Shown here: positions 9,909 through 20,337 of the stretch, piece after piece | Position numbering within the stretch: the stretch's first letter is position 1 | Layout of the letters: each line of letters opens with the position of its first letter | Source: Bacteroidetes bacterium RIFCSPLOWO2_12_FULL_35_15 | GTDB taxonomy: Bacteria; Bacteroidota; Bacteroidia; 2-12-FULL-35-15 | Direction of reading: 5' to 3' | Assembly (NCBI GenBank): GCA_001769385.1 | Contig: MEPB01000052.1 | Span: 1 to 64,000 of the forward strand | Length of the DNA: 64,000 bases | Position numbers and translations under genes: made by a program | The notes under the pieces: generated by a model | What the model was told of the DNA's origin: nothing | The model's database searches: none | The model's input: the letters and a program-made list of their open reading frames with translations, nothing else

Positions 9909-10940
9909 TTATTGTTTTTTTACTCTTTTAGAAATGCCATTGAGTATGGTTAGTAAATAATCGTTCTCGTTGGTATTAGCATCCTTCCACATTTTAAAAC
10001 CTGTGGGACTTTTTGTTGCACCAATTGAAAGATCTGCTTTGGCACCTGCATAATCGTTGATACAAAACTTTGAATATCCTCTTTCAAGGTAATATGGATA
10101 ATCATTGTAACCATCTAAACTATCACCTTCCAGTTCTATTGCTTTTGTAAAGTCCTCAATTGCTCCAGCATTATCTCCTTTGAATGATTTGCCAAGACCA
10201 CGGCTGTAGTAATAGTATCCATTACCTTGTATACCCATTGCATTGGGATATTGTTTTAAAATAGCAGCGAACATTTCAGTTGCTTTATTTTCACCACAAA
10301 ACTTCAATGGGTCTTCAGCAGCTTCCTTCAATAACCCATTAATTGCTTTCTGTGATAAACCTGGCTCTACTTCAGGTACTTCGTCAGCTTCAACTTTATT
10401 GGTTTGCTCGGTATCATACAAGTACCAATTAGCGATGTCGATAAGCTGCTCCTGATCTTCTCTATCAAAATCCATCAGGTTCTCATTCTCGATGCACTGC
10501 TCTATTGTTGTGTATTTACCGCTTTGGATGTCGTGTTGTAAATTTTCAAGTGCACAGATGAAATCTGTACTTTTCCAATCACCGTCTGCTTTTTGGACGT
10601 AGGTTCTCTTTTTAGATTTCTTATTAAGATCAACAGTAGCTATGTCAACGAGTTGCTGTTTATCTATTACATTACAATCTATAAAGTAGCGGTTCTCTTT
10701 GCATTCTTCAATGGTAGTATATGCGCCATCTTGGATACCACTTCTAATTTCTTCCAGCGCGAATATGTAGCACGGTTGGTTGCTCGCCTTAAGCCTCTTA
10801 CTAAGTGAAAGAAAGCTCTTGCCTTTCCAAGCGTCATCTCCTTCCGATACAACATCTTCTAAACTTTTGACTTTTGCGGCAGTCACCCTTTGCTGAGTTC
10901 GTATCTGATACTTGTCAGCATGAATTTGTTTCTTTTTCAT
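9909..10940 (-). CDS. Hypothetical protein with TPR-like C-terminal half
   Basis: 'YYYYSRGLGKSFKGDNAGAIEDFTKAIELEGDSLDGYNDYPYYLERGYSKFCINDYAGAKADLSIG'. Confidence 0.75.
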   Translation of the reverse strand: MKKKQIHADKYQIRTQQRVTAAKVKSLEDVVSEGDDAWKGKSFLSLSKRLKASNQPCYIFALEEIRSGIQDGAYTTIEECKENRYFIDCNVIDKQQLVDIATVDLNKKSKKRTYVQKADGDWKSTDFICALENLQHDIQSGKYTTIEQCIENENLMDFDREDQEQLIDIANWYLYDTEQTNKVEADEVPEVEPGLSQKAINGLLKEAAEDPLKFCGENKATEMFAAILKQYPNAMGIQGNGYYYYSRGLGKSFKGDNAGAIEDFTKAIELEGDSLDGYNDYPYYLERGYSKFCINDYAGAKADLSIGATKSPTGFKMWKDANTNENDYLLTILNGISKRVKKQ

Positions 10941-10971
10941 GCTGCAATTTGGGAAAGGTTTTATGTGTGGG

Positions 10972-10992
10972 CAGTACAGTAAAACTACAGTA
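10972..10992. promoter_or_regulatory. CAGTA-N6-CAGTA motif upstream of 10940(-)
   Basis: TACAGTAAAACTACAGTA shared exactly with 12058-12075. Confidence 0.55.
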
Positions 10993-11045
10993 GGAAAATA
11001 CTGTTGCTATTGGGGAACATTAAGAGGATAAAGTAATAGTATGAG

Positions 11046-12011
11046 TTACCTTTTTACGCTATTCCTTCGGAATGAAGTTAAAAAAGAGCTTTCTTTTACA
11101 GGTATTTTTTGATCTTTAACTTTTTTGTTTATTACAAATACTTTGTACAACACCTCCCCGATTGGAGTAGCATCGCCTTTTTCGTCAAAACCTAAAAACA
11201 AAGTTGTTTCTCCTTTGTAATGAATTAATTGACCAAATTTCTCACAAAACTCTTCTAAAGATTTCGTCCATATTAAACATTGGGAGACCTGCTGTGAAGT
11301 ATCCTTTACCGCTGTGCTTTTTTTTGACTTAGTATTACCTCGTTCTACTTTGTTAACAATATCAAATATTTCTCGTAATATTTTAAATATTTCTTGTTTA
11401 TTAATCCTTCCGTTGGCAAGAGTAAGTGTCTCATCCCTGATTAGTTCCCCAAAGAAATTTTCAAAATTTATAGTTTCGCCTTTTCGTTTTACATTATTAT
11501 GCCATCCAATCCGATGCGGTATCGTTACTTTCTCCTCCACCTGCTTTTTTTGTTTAGGTTTATTTTGGGCGTCTGATATTGTGAGGGAGTTATTGTATTT
11601 CAAAAAAACATTTTTGTAATCGGAAACAAAAACATCAACTACTTTTTTATACTCATTACATTCAGCCGGGTATAGTATTGTTATTGAAGGGCCTAATTTC
11701 GTATTCTTTACTACTTCATTCATAATTGCAGGACTATTCTTTTCCAAGCATTTTGTTACCCCTTTTTCGAGTTGGAGAAAAATATTCCATTTTTCGGAAT
11801 TAGGAATATTACTAACGAGCAATTTTAATAATACATCATCCCATGCATCTCTAATTTCATTAATTGACTTAAATACATTTTCTATTGATGTTGCCTTTTC
11901 TTCATTTGTTCCTTCTGCTGAGTTAAGGATGTAATCTCTGACAAATGTTGGTTGTTGCAATGCGAACAGTTTGTTTTCCAACTTTTCAGCTATCTCAAAT
12001 ACTTCTTTCAT
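11046..12011 (-). CDS. Hypothetical protein
   Basis: 321-aa ORF. Confidence 0.7.
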   Translation of the reverse strand: MKEVFEIAEKLENKLFALQQPTFVRDYILNSAEGTNEEKATSIENVFKSINEIRDAWDDVLLKLLVSNIPNSEKWNIFLQLEKGVTKCLEKNSPAIMNEVVKNTKLGPSITILYPAECNEYKKVVDVFVSDYKNVFLKYNNSLTISDAQNKPKQKKQVEEKVTIPHRIGWHNNVKRKGETINFENFFGELIRDETLTLANGRINKQEIFKILREIFDIVNKVERGNTKSKKSTAVKDTSQQVSQCLIWTKSLEEFCEKFGQLIHYKGETTLFLGFDEKGDATPIGEVLYKVFVINKKVKDQKIPVKESSFLTSFRRNSVKR

Positions 12012-12056
12012 ATTCTAATTTTTCAGAAAATTAATACAAATATTTCTTACATACAA

Positions 12057-12076
12057 CTACAGTAAAACTACAGTAC
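12057..12076. promoter_or_regulatory. CAGTA-N6-CAGTA motif upstream of 12011(-)
   Basis: CTACAGTAAAACTACAGTAC, same 18-mer as at 10975-10992. Confidence 0.55.
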
Positions 12077-12130
12077 AGATCCCCTCTTGAACTTTCTGTT
12101 TTTTTGTAAAAAATTAAAACATACTTATTT

Positions 12131-12844
12131 ATGGAATCAACTACAAAACATCCAAACAATGATCAGTTGCCAGGTGCAACAGAGCGTCATGTGTACAAGG
12201 AATCCAATTTTTTGAAGTTCCTTGAGTGGACGACAATATTAAGAAATGCAAGCGGTGGTGAACGTGTTTGTCATTTCGGATGTGGTGATGGCAGTTTACT
12301 CGAACTGGAATATCGGAACAGGGCTGGAACAGCCAGCTATATCGGTTTGGATAGCGATTCTGCACTAATTGAAGCCAACAAAACGAAATGGCAACAGTTA
12401 GATTGGGCACAATTCATAACAGCTGATTTAGCTTCAGGAGGAAATGACTACAGTGCATTTTTAAATATTGAAGCAGATACCGTGGTGGCATTCAATGTTC
12501 CTAAGACATTGAGAAAAATTCCAATGTACCACTACATTCAAAATTTATACATGTGTGGAAATTTGGATGCAAGGTATTATCTGCGACTACCAAAAGCAAC
12601 GGATCATGTCGCAGAGGGAGATCTTATTCACTTTATTAATCAATATTTCATTGTTGTCAATAGGTTTGGACTGCACGGTTCTATTGAAGATTTCAAACCA
12701 TTAATGAACGACTGGCAACGTGAAATGTGCGAAGGCCTGTTACAATATTACAGTCCAGAGATAGTATCGGGTTTTATGTCACCATTTTTTCCTGACCAAT
12801 GCCAGCAAACCCTTTGGGTGCTTAAACGAAAACTAACAATTTAA
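12131..12844 (+). CDS. Class I SAM-dependent methyltransferase-like protein
   Basis: 'RVCHFGCGDGSLLELEYRN...YIGLDSDSALIEANKTKW'. Confidence 0.65.
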   Translation: MESTTKHPNNDQLPGATERHVYKESNFLKFLEWTTILRNASGGERVCHFGCGDGSLLELEYRNRAGTASYIGLDSDSALIEANKTKWQQLDWAQFITADLASGGNDYSAFLNIEADTVVAFNVPKTLRKIPMYHYIQNLYMCGNLDARYYLRLPKATDHVAEGDLIHFINQYFIVVNRFGLHGSIEDFKPLMNDWQREMCEGLLQYYSPEIVSGFMSPFFPDQCQQTLWVLKRKLTI

Positions 12845-12937
12845 AATATAAACGATGAAAAGTAAAAACAAATCCCCCCCAGCGACACTGTAGTGTAAGA
12901 TAATTAAAGAAAGTATTAACCACAAAACCCATTAAAA

Positions 12938-13750
12938 ATGGAAGAAAACAATAACGGGTCTGAGCCACAAACAAATGGTGATGACCAAACTAAAGTAAAT
13001 ACTGGATCAGAAAACAATGTTCCGATAGAAAATGAAGCGGATGCAACTCCTCTTTCAAACAGTGATGTTCCTGTAGTTGAAGTAGCGGAAGTAAAAGCAG
13101 AAGAAAAAATTTCTGAAACAGCTTCAGAAGGAGATGATGCAGTCGTAACTCCTGAATCGATTGTTGACGCTGATGCTACAAAATTATCAGAGGATGCGAA
13201 GGGTGAAACGCTTACCGCTGCCGAAAGTGTAACATCGAGTTTAGAAAAATTGCCTGTACGTGCAATTCCACTTACTTCTCAAGTAAGTGACGATTCGATT
13301 GAAGAGCTTTACAAGGATGCTGTACACCTTGACAACCCTAACCTCGATGCTGTTTTTGAGGAAATTGAATCATCCGGCAGAGGTGGTGGGGCGAGGTTTG
13401 TACCTAATGTTGATCCCAACAGGGTAATTAAAACTTACCAGCCAAGAAAGGGTGAATTTATTATCCTTCCAATAGGTCGAAACAGCGATAAGCCATCAGA
13501 AGGTGGTTTAATTGGTTCTTCTCCTGTTGAGTTTGGATTTGGTTTTAAGTTCTTCAGAGCACATCATAAGCAACAGGTAACCCTTGTTTTAATCAATGGC
13601 AAAAGCCTTATTGGTTATGTTTTAAAGGGTGAAGGCAAAGGCGCAAGAAGAGCTTTGTATTTTCCAAAACACATAGCGGAAACTGTGATAGATCTACCAA
13701 ACAGAGGTAAGCAGTTCAAATTACAGGTGGCAAAATTCCTTGTTGGATAA
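12938..13750 (+). CDS. Hypothetical protein with acidic low-complexity N-terminus
   Basis: 270-aa ORF in replication-module gene run. Confidence 0.7.
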   Translation: MEENNNGSEPQTNGDDQTKVNTGSENNVPIENEADATPLSNSDVPVVEVAEVKAEEKISETASEGDDAVVTPESIVDADATKLSEDAKGETLTAAESVTSSLEKLPVRAIPLTSQVSDDSIEELYKDAVHLDNPNLDAVFEEIESSGRGGGARFVPNVDPNRVIKTYQPRKGEFIILPIGRNSDKPSEGGLIGSSPVEFGFGFKFFRAHHKQQVTLVLINGKSLIGYVLKGEGKGARRALYFPKHIAETVIDLPNRGKQFKLQVAKFLVG

Positions 13751-13828
13751 TGTAACCATTGTGCGCCTGCATTGGAAGCAGGCGCACATAAATTAAATTA
13801 ATGTCAAACAATTTAAAACTTAAAAAAA

Positions 13829-14176
13829 ATGTTTAAAATAAAAGGAATTCTATTTCATGTTGGCTCGTTACAAGAGTTTAGCAGCAACATGATTAAAAAA
13901 GAATGTATAGTATCACGAATGGGTGCAGGAGCTTATCCCAATTTAGTGTTTGAGGTGCTTGGTAAGGATATTGCAAAATTAGATGCGATACCATTAAACA
14001 GCCTTGTTGAATTAACCTTCGACATTCATGGTAAATCCTACACAACTAAAGAAGGTCATGCTAAGTACTTCAATGTGTTACGCCTATTCAATGTTGAACC
14101 GGTCGTTTCAACCTCCACTACTGCTATTGAAACAACAAAATTAGTTGAAGGAGTAACGACAGACAAAGCAGAATAA
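13829..14176 (+). CDS. DUF3127-like (SSB/OB-fold-like) protein
   Basis: 'CIVSRMGAGAYPNLVFEVLGKDIAKLDAIPLNSLVELTFDIHGKSYTTKEGHAKYFNVLRLFNVE'; next to helicase and polymerase. Confidence 0.6.
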   Translation: MFKIKGILFHVGSLQEFSSNMIKKECIVSRMGAGAYPNLVFEVLGKDIAKLDAIPLNSLVELTFDIHGKSYTTKEGHAKYFNVLRLFNVEPVVSTSTTAIETTKLVEGVTTDKAE

Positions 14177-14256
14177 AGAAAAAAGATGCCATTGCGCAGG
14201 TTGATTTATACAACCTGCGCAAATAGGTATGATTACTAAACTTTAAGATTAAAATT

Positions 14257-15750
14257 ATGAGCAAAAAAGAAAAAAAAGCTGATGGTGAAGATCAACCCGT
14301 AGAAGTTCTTTATGGTTTATTTTGGCAATTAACTAAAAAAGAAATTTCGATACACCATGAGGGTTTATTAGAACACCTGCGACAAAGAGGGTTCTGCTGG
14401 ATACGAATTGATGACAAAAAACGTCTTGTTAAATTAAGCGGTAAAAAAGTTCAGGATGTTGATATTACAGATATAACAGATCATGTTTATCAATACATTC
14501 AAACTGAAGTACCTGAAAACCTTGGATACGACTTTAAAAAATCTGATCTATTAAACCTGTTTGTTCGTGGTATTGATAACTACATCAACTTTCCGAAGCT
14601 AAGATTGCTTGGTATAAAAGAAATACAATTTCATTTTGATACTAAAACAGAAAGTTTTTTTTATTTTCAAAATGGTGTAGTAAAAGTTACAGCAGATAAA
14701 ATAAACCTGATTGCTTATTCTGAATTGAATGGTTATGTTTGGAAAAATCAAATCCGACCATATAATATAAACTTATCAAGTGATGGAACTACTGCCGGGG
14801 ATTTTAAAGAATTTTGTTTTCGTGTTTGCAATAAAGATGTAAAACGCTTCGAAAGCTTACAATCCATTATTGGATATATTCTTCACAGGTATTGGTCTCC
14901 TTCATTAACTGTTGTTCCTTGCTTTTTGGATGAAACTATAAACGGCTCTGATGAAGCGCAAGGAGGTACTGGCAAAACAACCATCTGCTTAGCCTTAGGT
15001 AAAATCAGAAATATGGTCGATATTGATGGTAAAGATTTTAAACCGGGTGGAAACTTCCGCTTTCAAAGATTAGACTTGGATACAGAAATACTGTTTATCG
15101 ATGATCTCGATAGAAACACCTCTTTTGAATTTTGTTTTAGTATTGTATCTGCTGGTTTAGAGGTTAATCAAAAGAATAAACCAGCCTTTAAAATACCAAA
15201 GGAGCGGACGCCAAAGATTATTATTTCTTCCAACTTCCCACTAAAAAGTATTGCTGGGAATAGCACAGAGCGGAGGAAAGTTGAGTTTGAAGTGTCTTCA
15301 TATTACAATGCTGAAAACAAACCGTTGCAGGAATTCGGCAGGGAGTTTTTTCAGGATTGGAACGCTGAGGATTATAACTTAATGTTTAATTTTTTTATTT
15401 TTTGTACTCAGTATTATCTAAAGCATGGTATTATTCAACCGCCAACAATAAATTATGAATTGCGAAAAGTAATATCTGCTGTCGGAATTGATCTGAAAGA
15501 ATTTTTAGATTTAAAAATATTAGAAGGTAAAGACAAATTAAATAAAAAAGATCTGCACGAAGAATTTTTAAAAAGCTATACTGGATTAAAAGATTTTTAT
15601 CGCTCACCTCATAAATTCACACAAAAGGTTCACAAATATCTTAACTATCGTAATATACCTTATCGGGAAACTCCTGCTAATAAGAAGAGTTATATCGAAA
15701 TGGATTTGTCGGGTGTGCCAACAAATGAAGATGAAGGAGGTGATGGGTGA
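14257..15750 (+). CDS. SF3/D5-like replicative helicase
   Basis: P-loop 'GGTGKTTICLALGKI', Walker B-like 'EILFIDDLDRN', 'TPKIIISSNFPL...STERRKVEFEVSSYY'. Confidence 0.8.
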   Translation: MSKKEKKADGEDQPVEVLYGLFWQLTKKEISIHHEGLLEHLRQRGFCWIRIDDKKRLVKLSGKKVQDVDITDITDHVYQYIQTEVPENLGYDFKKSDLLNLFVRGIDNYINFPKLRLLGIKEIQFHFDTKTESFFYFQNGVVKVTADKINLIAYSELNGYVWKNQIRPYNINLSSDGTTAGDFKEFCFRVCNKDVKRFESLQSIIGYILHRYWSPSLTVVPCFLDETINGSDEAQGGTGKTTICLALGKIRNMVDIDGKDFKPGGNFRFQRLDLDTEILFIDDLDRNTSFEFCFSIVSAGLEVNQKNKPAFKIPKERTPKIIISSNFPLKSIAGNSTERRKVEFEVSSYYNAENKPLQEFGREFFQDWNAEDYNLMFNFFIFCTQYYLKHGIIQPPTINYELRKVISAVGIDLKEFLDLKILEGKDKLNKKDLHEEFLKSYTGLKDFYRSPHKFTQKVHKYLNYRNIPYRETPANKKSYIEMDLSGVPTNEDEGGDG

Positions 15751-17620
15751 TGACTTTGTTGCAACTGAAACAAAGTATAAGACATTGCATGATGTTGAAC
15801 ACGGATATGTTTTAGTTAACACACCGGAAAAAGAAACTGTACTTCTTAGTAAATTAAATTCCTGTACCTATTTTGTTTTTGATACTGAAACTGGAAGCAC
15901 TGAATTTGGATCAGCGTTAGAAATACATTCTTTGGAGTTGGTTGGGATTTCATTTGCATTTGCTGTTGGCGAAGCATTTTATTTACCAGTGCCGGAAGAC
16001 ATTGAATTAGCGGATAAACTGTTGCACCCCTACAAAATATTTTTTGAAAATCCTGACATTTTAAAAATTGGCCATAACCTGAAATTTGATATTAATGTAA
16101 TGCGTAGGTATGGTATTTCTGTTAACGGTAAAATGTTTGATACTATTATTGCACACTATTTATATGATTCTAATTCTTTACATGGGTTGAAAGAATTATC
16201 AAAGAGCATGCTCGGTTATCAGCAAATTGAAATTCAAGATTTAATAGGTGCAGGAAAACATCAAATGTCAATGAGGGATGTAGAACCTATTGAAGCTGCT
16301 GTTTATGCTAATGAAGATGCTGATCAAACTCTGCAACTCCATGAGAAGCTAACCCCATTATTAAAGAAACGAAATTTAGAACAATTGTTTGCAAACATTG
16401 AAATCCCTTTAATTAAAGTATTGGCAGATATGGAGTATGAAGGTATTAAAGTTGATGCCGAAATTTTGTATTATATGGAGGAAGAAGCGAGAACTGAATT
16501 GGACTTGCTTCAGGGAAAAATATTTGAAGCGGCTGGCACAGACTTTACAATCAACTCCAATATTGATTTAGCTGCTGTATTGTTTGAAGAATTAGGATTA
16601 GAGCCAATTTTAAAAACAAAAACAGGTGCTAATAGTGTAAGCAAAAAAGTACTAAAAAAATTAGAACGCGAGCATCCTATTATTCCTCTATTACTAAAAT
16701 ATAAGTCAGCATTAAGTGTTGTAGATAATTTTCTTAGCAAGCTACCGATGAACATCCATCCTGTTACTGAGAGGGTTCATACTAATTTCAAACAAGATAG
16801 AGTAGTAACAGGAAGACTGAGTTCAGCTAATCCAAATTTGCAGAATATTCCAAAGCAGGATGAAGGTTTTGGCAAACAAATACGTAAAGCATTTGTTGCA
16901 AGGGATGAAAACCATGTTATTGTATCAGCCGATTATAGTCAGATTGAGTTAAGGGTTATTGCTCATTACTCTAAAGATCCTGTGATGATAGAAGCATTTA
17001 AAAATGATGAAGATATTCATCAGGCAACGGCAGCTAAGATTTTTAAGGTGGCTGGAACTGAAGTTACAAGTCATCAACGTAAGATAGCGAAAACAATAAA
17101 TTTTGGTTTGAATTATTTAATGTCAGCCAAAACTCTGGCTGAAAGAATTTCAGATGCTACTGGCGAAACTATTGAAGTAAGTGATGCACAAGGTTATATG
17201 GATAGATACTTTGCTGAATTTAAAGGTGTAGAAGCTTATCAGGAAGAAGCTTATTATTTAGCTACTATACATGGTTACAGTACTACGTTATTTGGTAGGA
17301 GACGTTACTTGCCGGATATTGATTCTCCATTCAAATTTAAAAGGATGTCATCAAAACGCTTAGCTGTAAATACACCAATACAAGGCAGTTCTGCTGATAT
17401 TATTAAAATCGCAATGGTTGAACTGCATAAAGAGTTATCCTTAACTTTTAAAACAAAAATGGTTTTACAAATACATGATGAGTTGGTTTTTGATGTTCCA
17501 AAAGATGAGTTGGATAGAGTAATCCCTATAATTAAAAGGGTTATGGAGGGAGCTGTACAATTGGATGTACCATTAAAGGTAGAAATCAATCATGGTGAAA
17601 ATTGGTTGGAAGCACATTAA
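15713..17620 (+). CDS. polA: Family A DNA polymerase with 3'-5' exonuclease domain, no 5'-nuclease domain
   Basis: Exo 'YFVFDTETGS'; motif A 'VSADYSQIELRVIAH'; motif B 'RKIAKTINFGLNYLMS'; motif C 'LQIHDELVFDV'. True start may be a downstream ATG. Confidence 0.93.
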   Translation: MCQQMKMKEVMGDDFVATETKYKTLHDVEHGYVLVNTPEKETVLLSKLNSCTYFVFDTETGSTEFGSALEIHSLELVGISFAFAVGEAFYLPVPEDIELADKLLHPYKIFFENPDILKIGHNLKFDINVMRRYGISVNGKMFDTIIAHYLYDSNSLHGLKELSKSMLGYQQIEIQDLIGAGKHQMSMRDVEPIEAAVYANEDADQTLQLHEKLTPLLKKRNLEQLFANIEIPLIKVLADMEYEGIKVDAEILYYMEEEARTELDLLQGKIFEAAGTDFTINSNIDLAAVLFEELGLEPILKTKTGANSVSKKVLKKLEREHPIIPLLLKYKSALSVVDNFLSKLPMNIHPVTERVHTNFKQDRVVTGRLSSANPNLQNIPKQDEGFGKQIRKAFVARDENHVIVSADYSQIELRVIAHYSKDPVMIEAFKNDEDIHQATAAKIFKVAGTEVTSHQRKIAKTINFGLNYLMSAKTLAERISDATGETIEVSDAQGYMDRYFAEFKGVEAYQEEAYYLATIHGYSTTLFGRRRYLPDIDSPFKFKRMSSKRLAVNTPIQGSSADIIKIAMVELHKELSLTFKTKMVLQIHDELVFDVPKDELDRVIPIIKRVMEGAVQLDVPLKVEINHGENWLEAH

Positions 17621-17932
17621 TAAAAGGTTTCACACTCTTTTTATAAGATTCATGGGGATTACAATTAGGTTGTGAAAGAGTGAAAGTCATTTAGGTGTCA
17701 CTTTATAGGGTTTTGAAAAAAATATAAAATCTTAAAATTTACCCACATAGTGAATAGTAGAAAAGAGAGAATTTCCCAAATTTTAAAATTTTTAAAAGAA
17801 GAAATTATTTTAAAGGTGTTAAAGGTCAAGAGTGTGAGGCCCCCGATTTTTATTATATAACAAGAGCAATAGTGTTGAGCAAGGTACACCCCAAAAAATT
17901 ATAATAGTAAATATTGAACATGGCATATCTCA

Positions 17933-19246
17933 TTATGCGTGGGGTGCACCCCACACATCAACGTGAATTTTTGGTTCAATCCCCAAGTATTTTATAGATT
18001 CTCTTTTGATCACATCTTTACAAAAATCAATTTTCTTTGCATCCACAACAAGTGAATCGTGAATACTAAACAGCGGCATACCAGGTTCTGCTTTTGCAAT
18101 TGTTTTAGCTGCCCTATCCAATATGAGTGTGGATTCAATTTTTTGTAATAGGATCGGCAATTTTTCTTGTCCGGCAGATTTATACATTTTAAATACTTCA
18201 TATACTTCAGGGAATACCTGTTTGAATATACGTTTTGGTAAACCTTGATTACCACCGAGAAACTTATTACTCGAATACAAAACCATATACATCATATCTT
18301 TTATTATTTTCTTGTCATCTGATATGGTTACTGCATGTTGTTTTAGTATTTCTGCCATTCCGGTATAGAAATCATTAAATACTAAATTTCTGTAATTCTC
18401 GAATTTACTTTGGTTGGCAAGAACATAAGATGCAATAGTGTGTATTGGTAGAGTTTCGGTTAACTGCGGATCAATAGAATTTATACTTATTCGTTCTTGT
18501 TTTAATTCAGTGTTATAGAATGAAGAATCTAACAAGCAAAGAGATAAAAAGGGTTGTGATGATTGAATATCCAGATTTGCTAATTGGATGTTTTCGTAGG
18601 TTATGAAAGGTCGCACATCCTTTTTAATTTTTGTTAGTAGAGTATGCAATCTCTTTGATGTTGAATCGACAGTAAAATAATAATCCTTCATATCTAATTT
18701 GAAAAGGTTTACCATATTCATATTCAGTTTGTGTAGGGCGTTCTTGTTTTTTGCATCAACATCTTTCAGATATAGTTCTAACAGCTTCTGTTTAGCAGAT
18801 ATGAAATCTACTGTCAGCCCCTCATTGAACCACTTATAGAAGTAACTGTATTTGGCGTACATGTCGCGGTTAAACCTGTAAACTTCTTTTAGATTTTTTG
18901 TAAGCGTGTATTTTGTAATGTTTACCGGATGTATTATATCATGGTACTTTGGGGCAAATCGGTATGCTTTACTTTTTTCACCGGGAATGTAAGAATTGTC
19001 ACATTCAATAACACCGTGTTTTATCAGGTAGTTAAGATACTTTTTGTAATTATTGTTTACCTTTTTTAATAGATGGGCGTTAATTGGCACAAAGCCGTCT
19101 TTGCGTAAACTATCTTTCTTCTTTGCAGGCAGTTCATACAGCAAACTGCACAGGTGTACAAAGTGATCAATGTGGTATTTGAAATCCGGTGGATTGTTTG
19201 TAAGAAGCTCTTTTAGATTAAGGTTCTTTGGTAGAAATTGTATCAT
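17933..19246 (-). CDS. Divergent polymerase-like protein (family A / single-subunit RNAP palm-like motifs)
   Basis: Motif A-like 'ANLDIQSSQPFLSLCLLD'; motif B-like 'KDMMYMVLYSSN' (K-x7-Y); motif C-like 'MPLFSIHDSLVV'. Confidence 0.6.
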   Translation of the reverse strand: MIQFLPKNLNLKELLTNNPPDFKYHIDHFVHLCSLLYELPAKKKDSLRKDGFVPINAHLLKKVNNNYKKYLNYLIKHGVIECDNSYIPGEKSKAYRFAPKYHDIIHPVNITKYTLTKNLKEVYRFNRDMYAKYSYFYKWFNEGLTVDFISAKQKLLELYLKDVDAKNKNALHKLNMNMVNLFKLDMKDYYFTVDSTSKRLHTLLTKIKKDVRPFITYENIQLANLDIQSSQPFLSLCLLDSSFYNTELKQERISINSIDPQLTETLPIHTIASYVLANQSKFENYRNLVFNDFYTGMAEILKQHAVTISDDKKIIKDMMYMVLYSSNKFLGGNQGLPKRIFKQVFPEVYEVFKMYKSAGQEKLPILLQKIESTLILDRAAKTIAKAEPGMPLFSIHDSLVVDAKKIDFCKDVIKRESIKYLGIEPKIHVDVWGAPHA

Positions 19247-19402
19247 GGTATTAAGGGGTTCTTTTTACCTTATATACCTCTGATAAATTTTGTTTCTATT
19301 ATATGATGGTAATTTTAAATATTTTTAGAAAATAAATTAAATAACTATTGAGATTGCGATTAGTTTAAACTAAATTTAGTTATAATCTTAAACTTATATA
19401 TT

Positions 19403-19846
19403 ATGCTACCAAAACTTAAAATTGAACAAAAAATTGAAGAACAAAAACCTATTCTTTTAAATCGGCTAATAGTGGATACAAAATTTTCTGTAAGTGACAT
19501 TAAAAAAATTTCCTTCAATAGAGACACTTATAATGGAGTCTTTGAAATTACAATTGACGGAATTTATAAACAAGCACTCCAATTTCATTATGAAAACAAT
19601 AAATTTAATTGGGGAATAGAATCTATTGAGATGGGGTTGAGATCACTATGGTCTGACATATTAGACAGAAATAAATCAGTTATTGAACAAAAAATTCAAG
19701 ATGACCTTGGGATAAATATTGAGAACGCTATGAAAGTTTCGTGTGGTCTGAAGAACATTGTTTATGTATATGAAGAAAATAGCCTGGAGCCAATTACAAT
19801 TGTTTGTGAGTTTATTGACAACGATCGGATTGTTAGAAGACAATAA
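19403..19846 (+). CDS. Hypothetical protein
   Basis: 147-aa ORF. Confidence 0.6.
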   Translation: MLPKLKIEQKIEEQKPILLNRLIVDTKFSVSDIKKISFNRDTYNGVFEITIDGIYKQALQFHYENNKFNWGIESIEMGLRSLWSDILDRNKSVIEQKIQDDLGINIENAMKVSCGLKNIVYVYEENSLEPITIVCEFIDNDRIVRRQ

Positions 19847-19907
19847 ATATGTATAATAGTTATACAAAATTGGGTCATTATAATTGCGGTGTATATTCTG
19901 GCCTCGC

Positions 19908-20282
19908 TCACCACTTAAATTTAGTGACAAAATATTTTAGATTTTCTCCTTTAGTAAAAATATTAATTTTAGTTTTTTCATTGTTGGAACACTCTTTTAT
20001 TGAAAAACTTGCTCTGTGAGGTTCTTTCGTGTCTCTGCTCACAGTTTTCAGCTTAAAGTATCCATATATCCTACCTGATGCGACGGATATAACATATTCT
20101 ATATTGTGTTCAATATACTTTAGATCCTTTATTTTCCAAGCTCTTTCTGTTGCTTTCTGAATTTTAGATTTGTTCTTTGTATCGTTTTTATCTAAAAGTT
20201 TACTGATATTTACTGCTAATAATTTCATTTTTTTAATTTTAATTTGAAACATTTTATTTTTACTTTTCCATAATTGGATCAA
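19908..20282 (-). CDS. Hypothetical protein
   Basis: 124-aa ORF, likely start internal (MFQIKIKK or MKLLAVNI). Confidence 0.55.
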   Translation of the reverse strand: MIQLWKSKNKMFQIKIKKMKLLAVNISKLLDKNDTKNKSKIQKATERAWKIKDLKYIEHNIEYVISVASGRIYGYFKLKTVSRDTKEPHRASFSIKECSNNEKTKINIFTKGENLKYFVTKFKW

Positions 20283-20337
20283 ATATTAAAAATAATATTG
20301 TCCTCACAAACTTTTGAGTTGTTAATTTTATCAAACA

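Noticed and set aside
17698-17889. 63-aa minus ORF between polA and the polymerase-like gene
   Set aside because: Low-complexity composition in a convergent intergenic region; no support.
17939-17954. Perfect 16-bp palindrome GTGGGGTGCACCCCAC
   Set aside because: Sits over the last codons of the polymerase-like gene without a T-run; could be a terminator stem or operator but no second copy supports a role.
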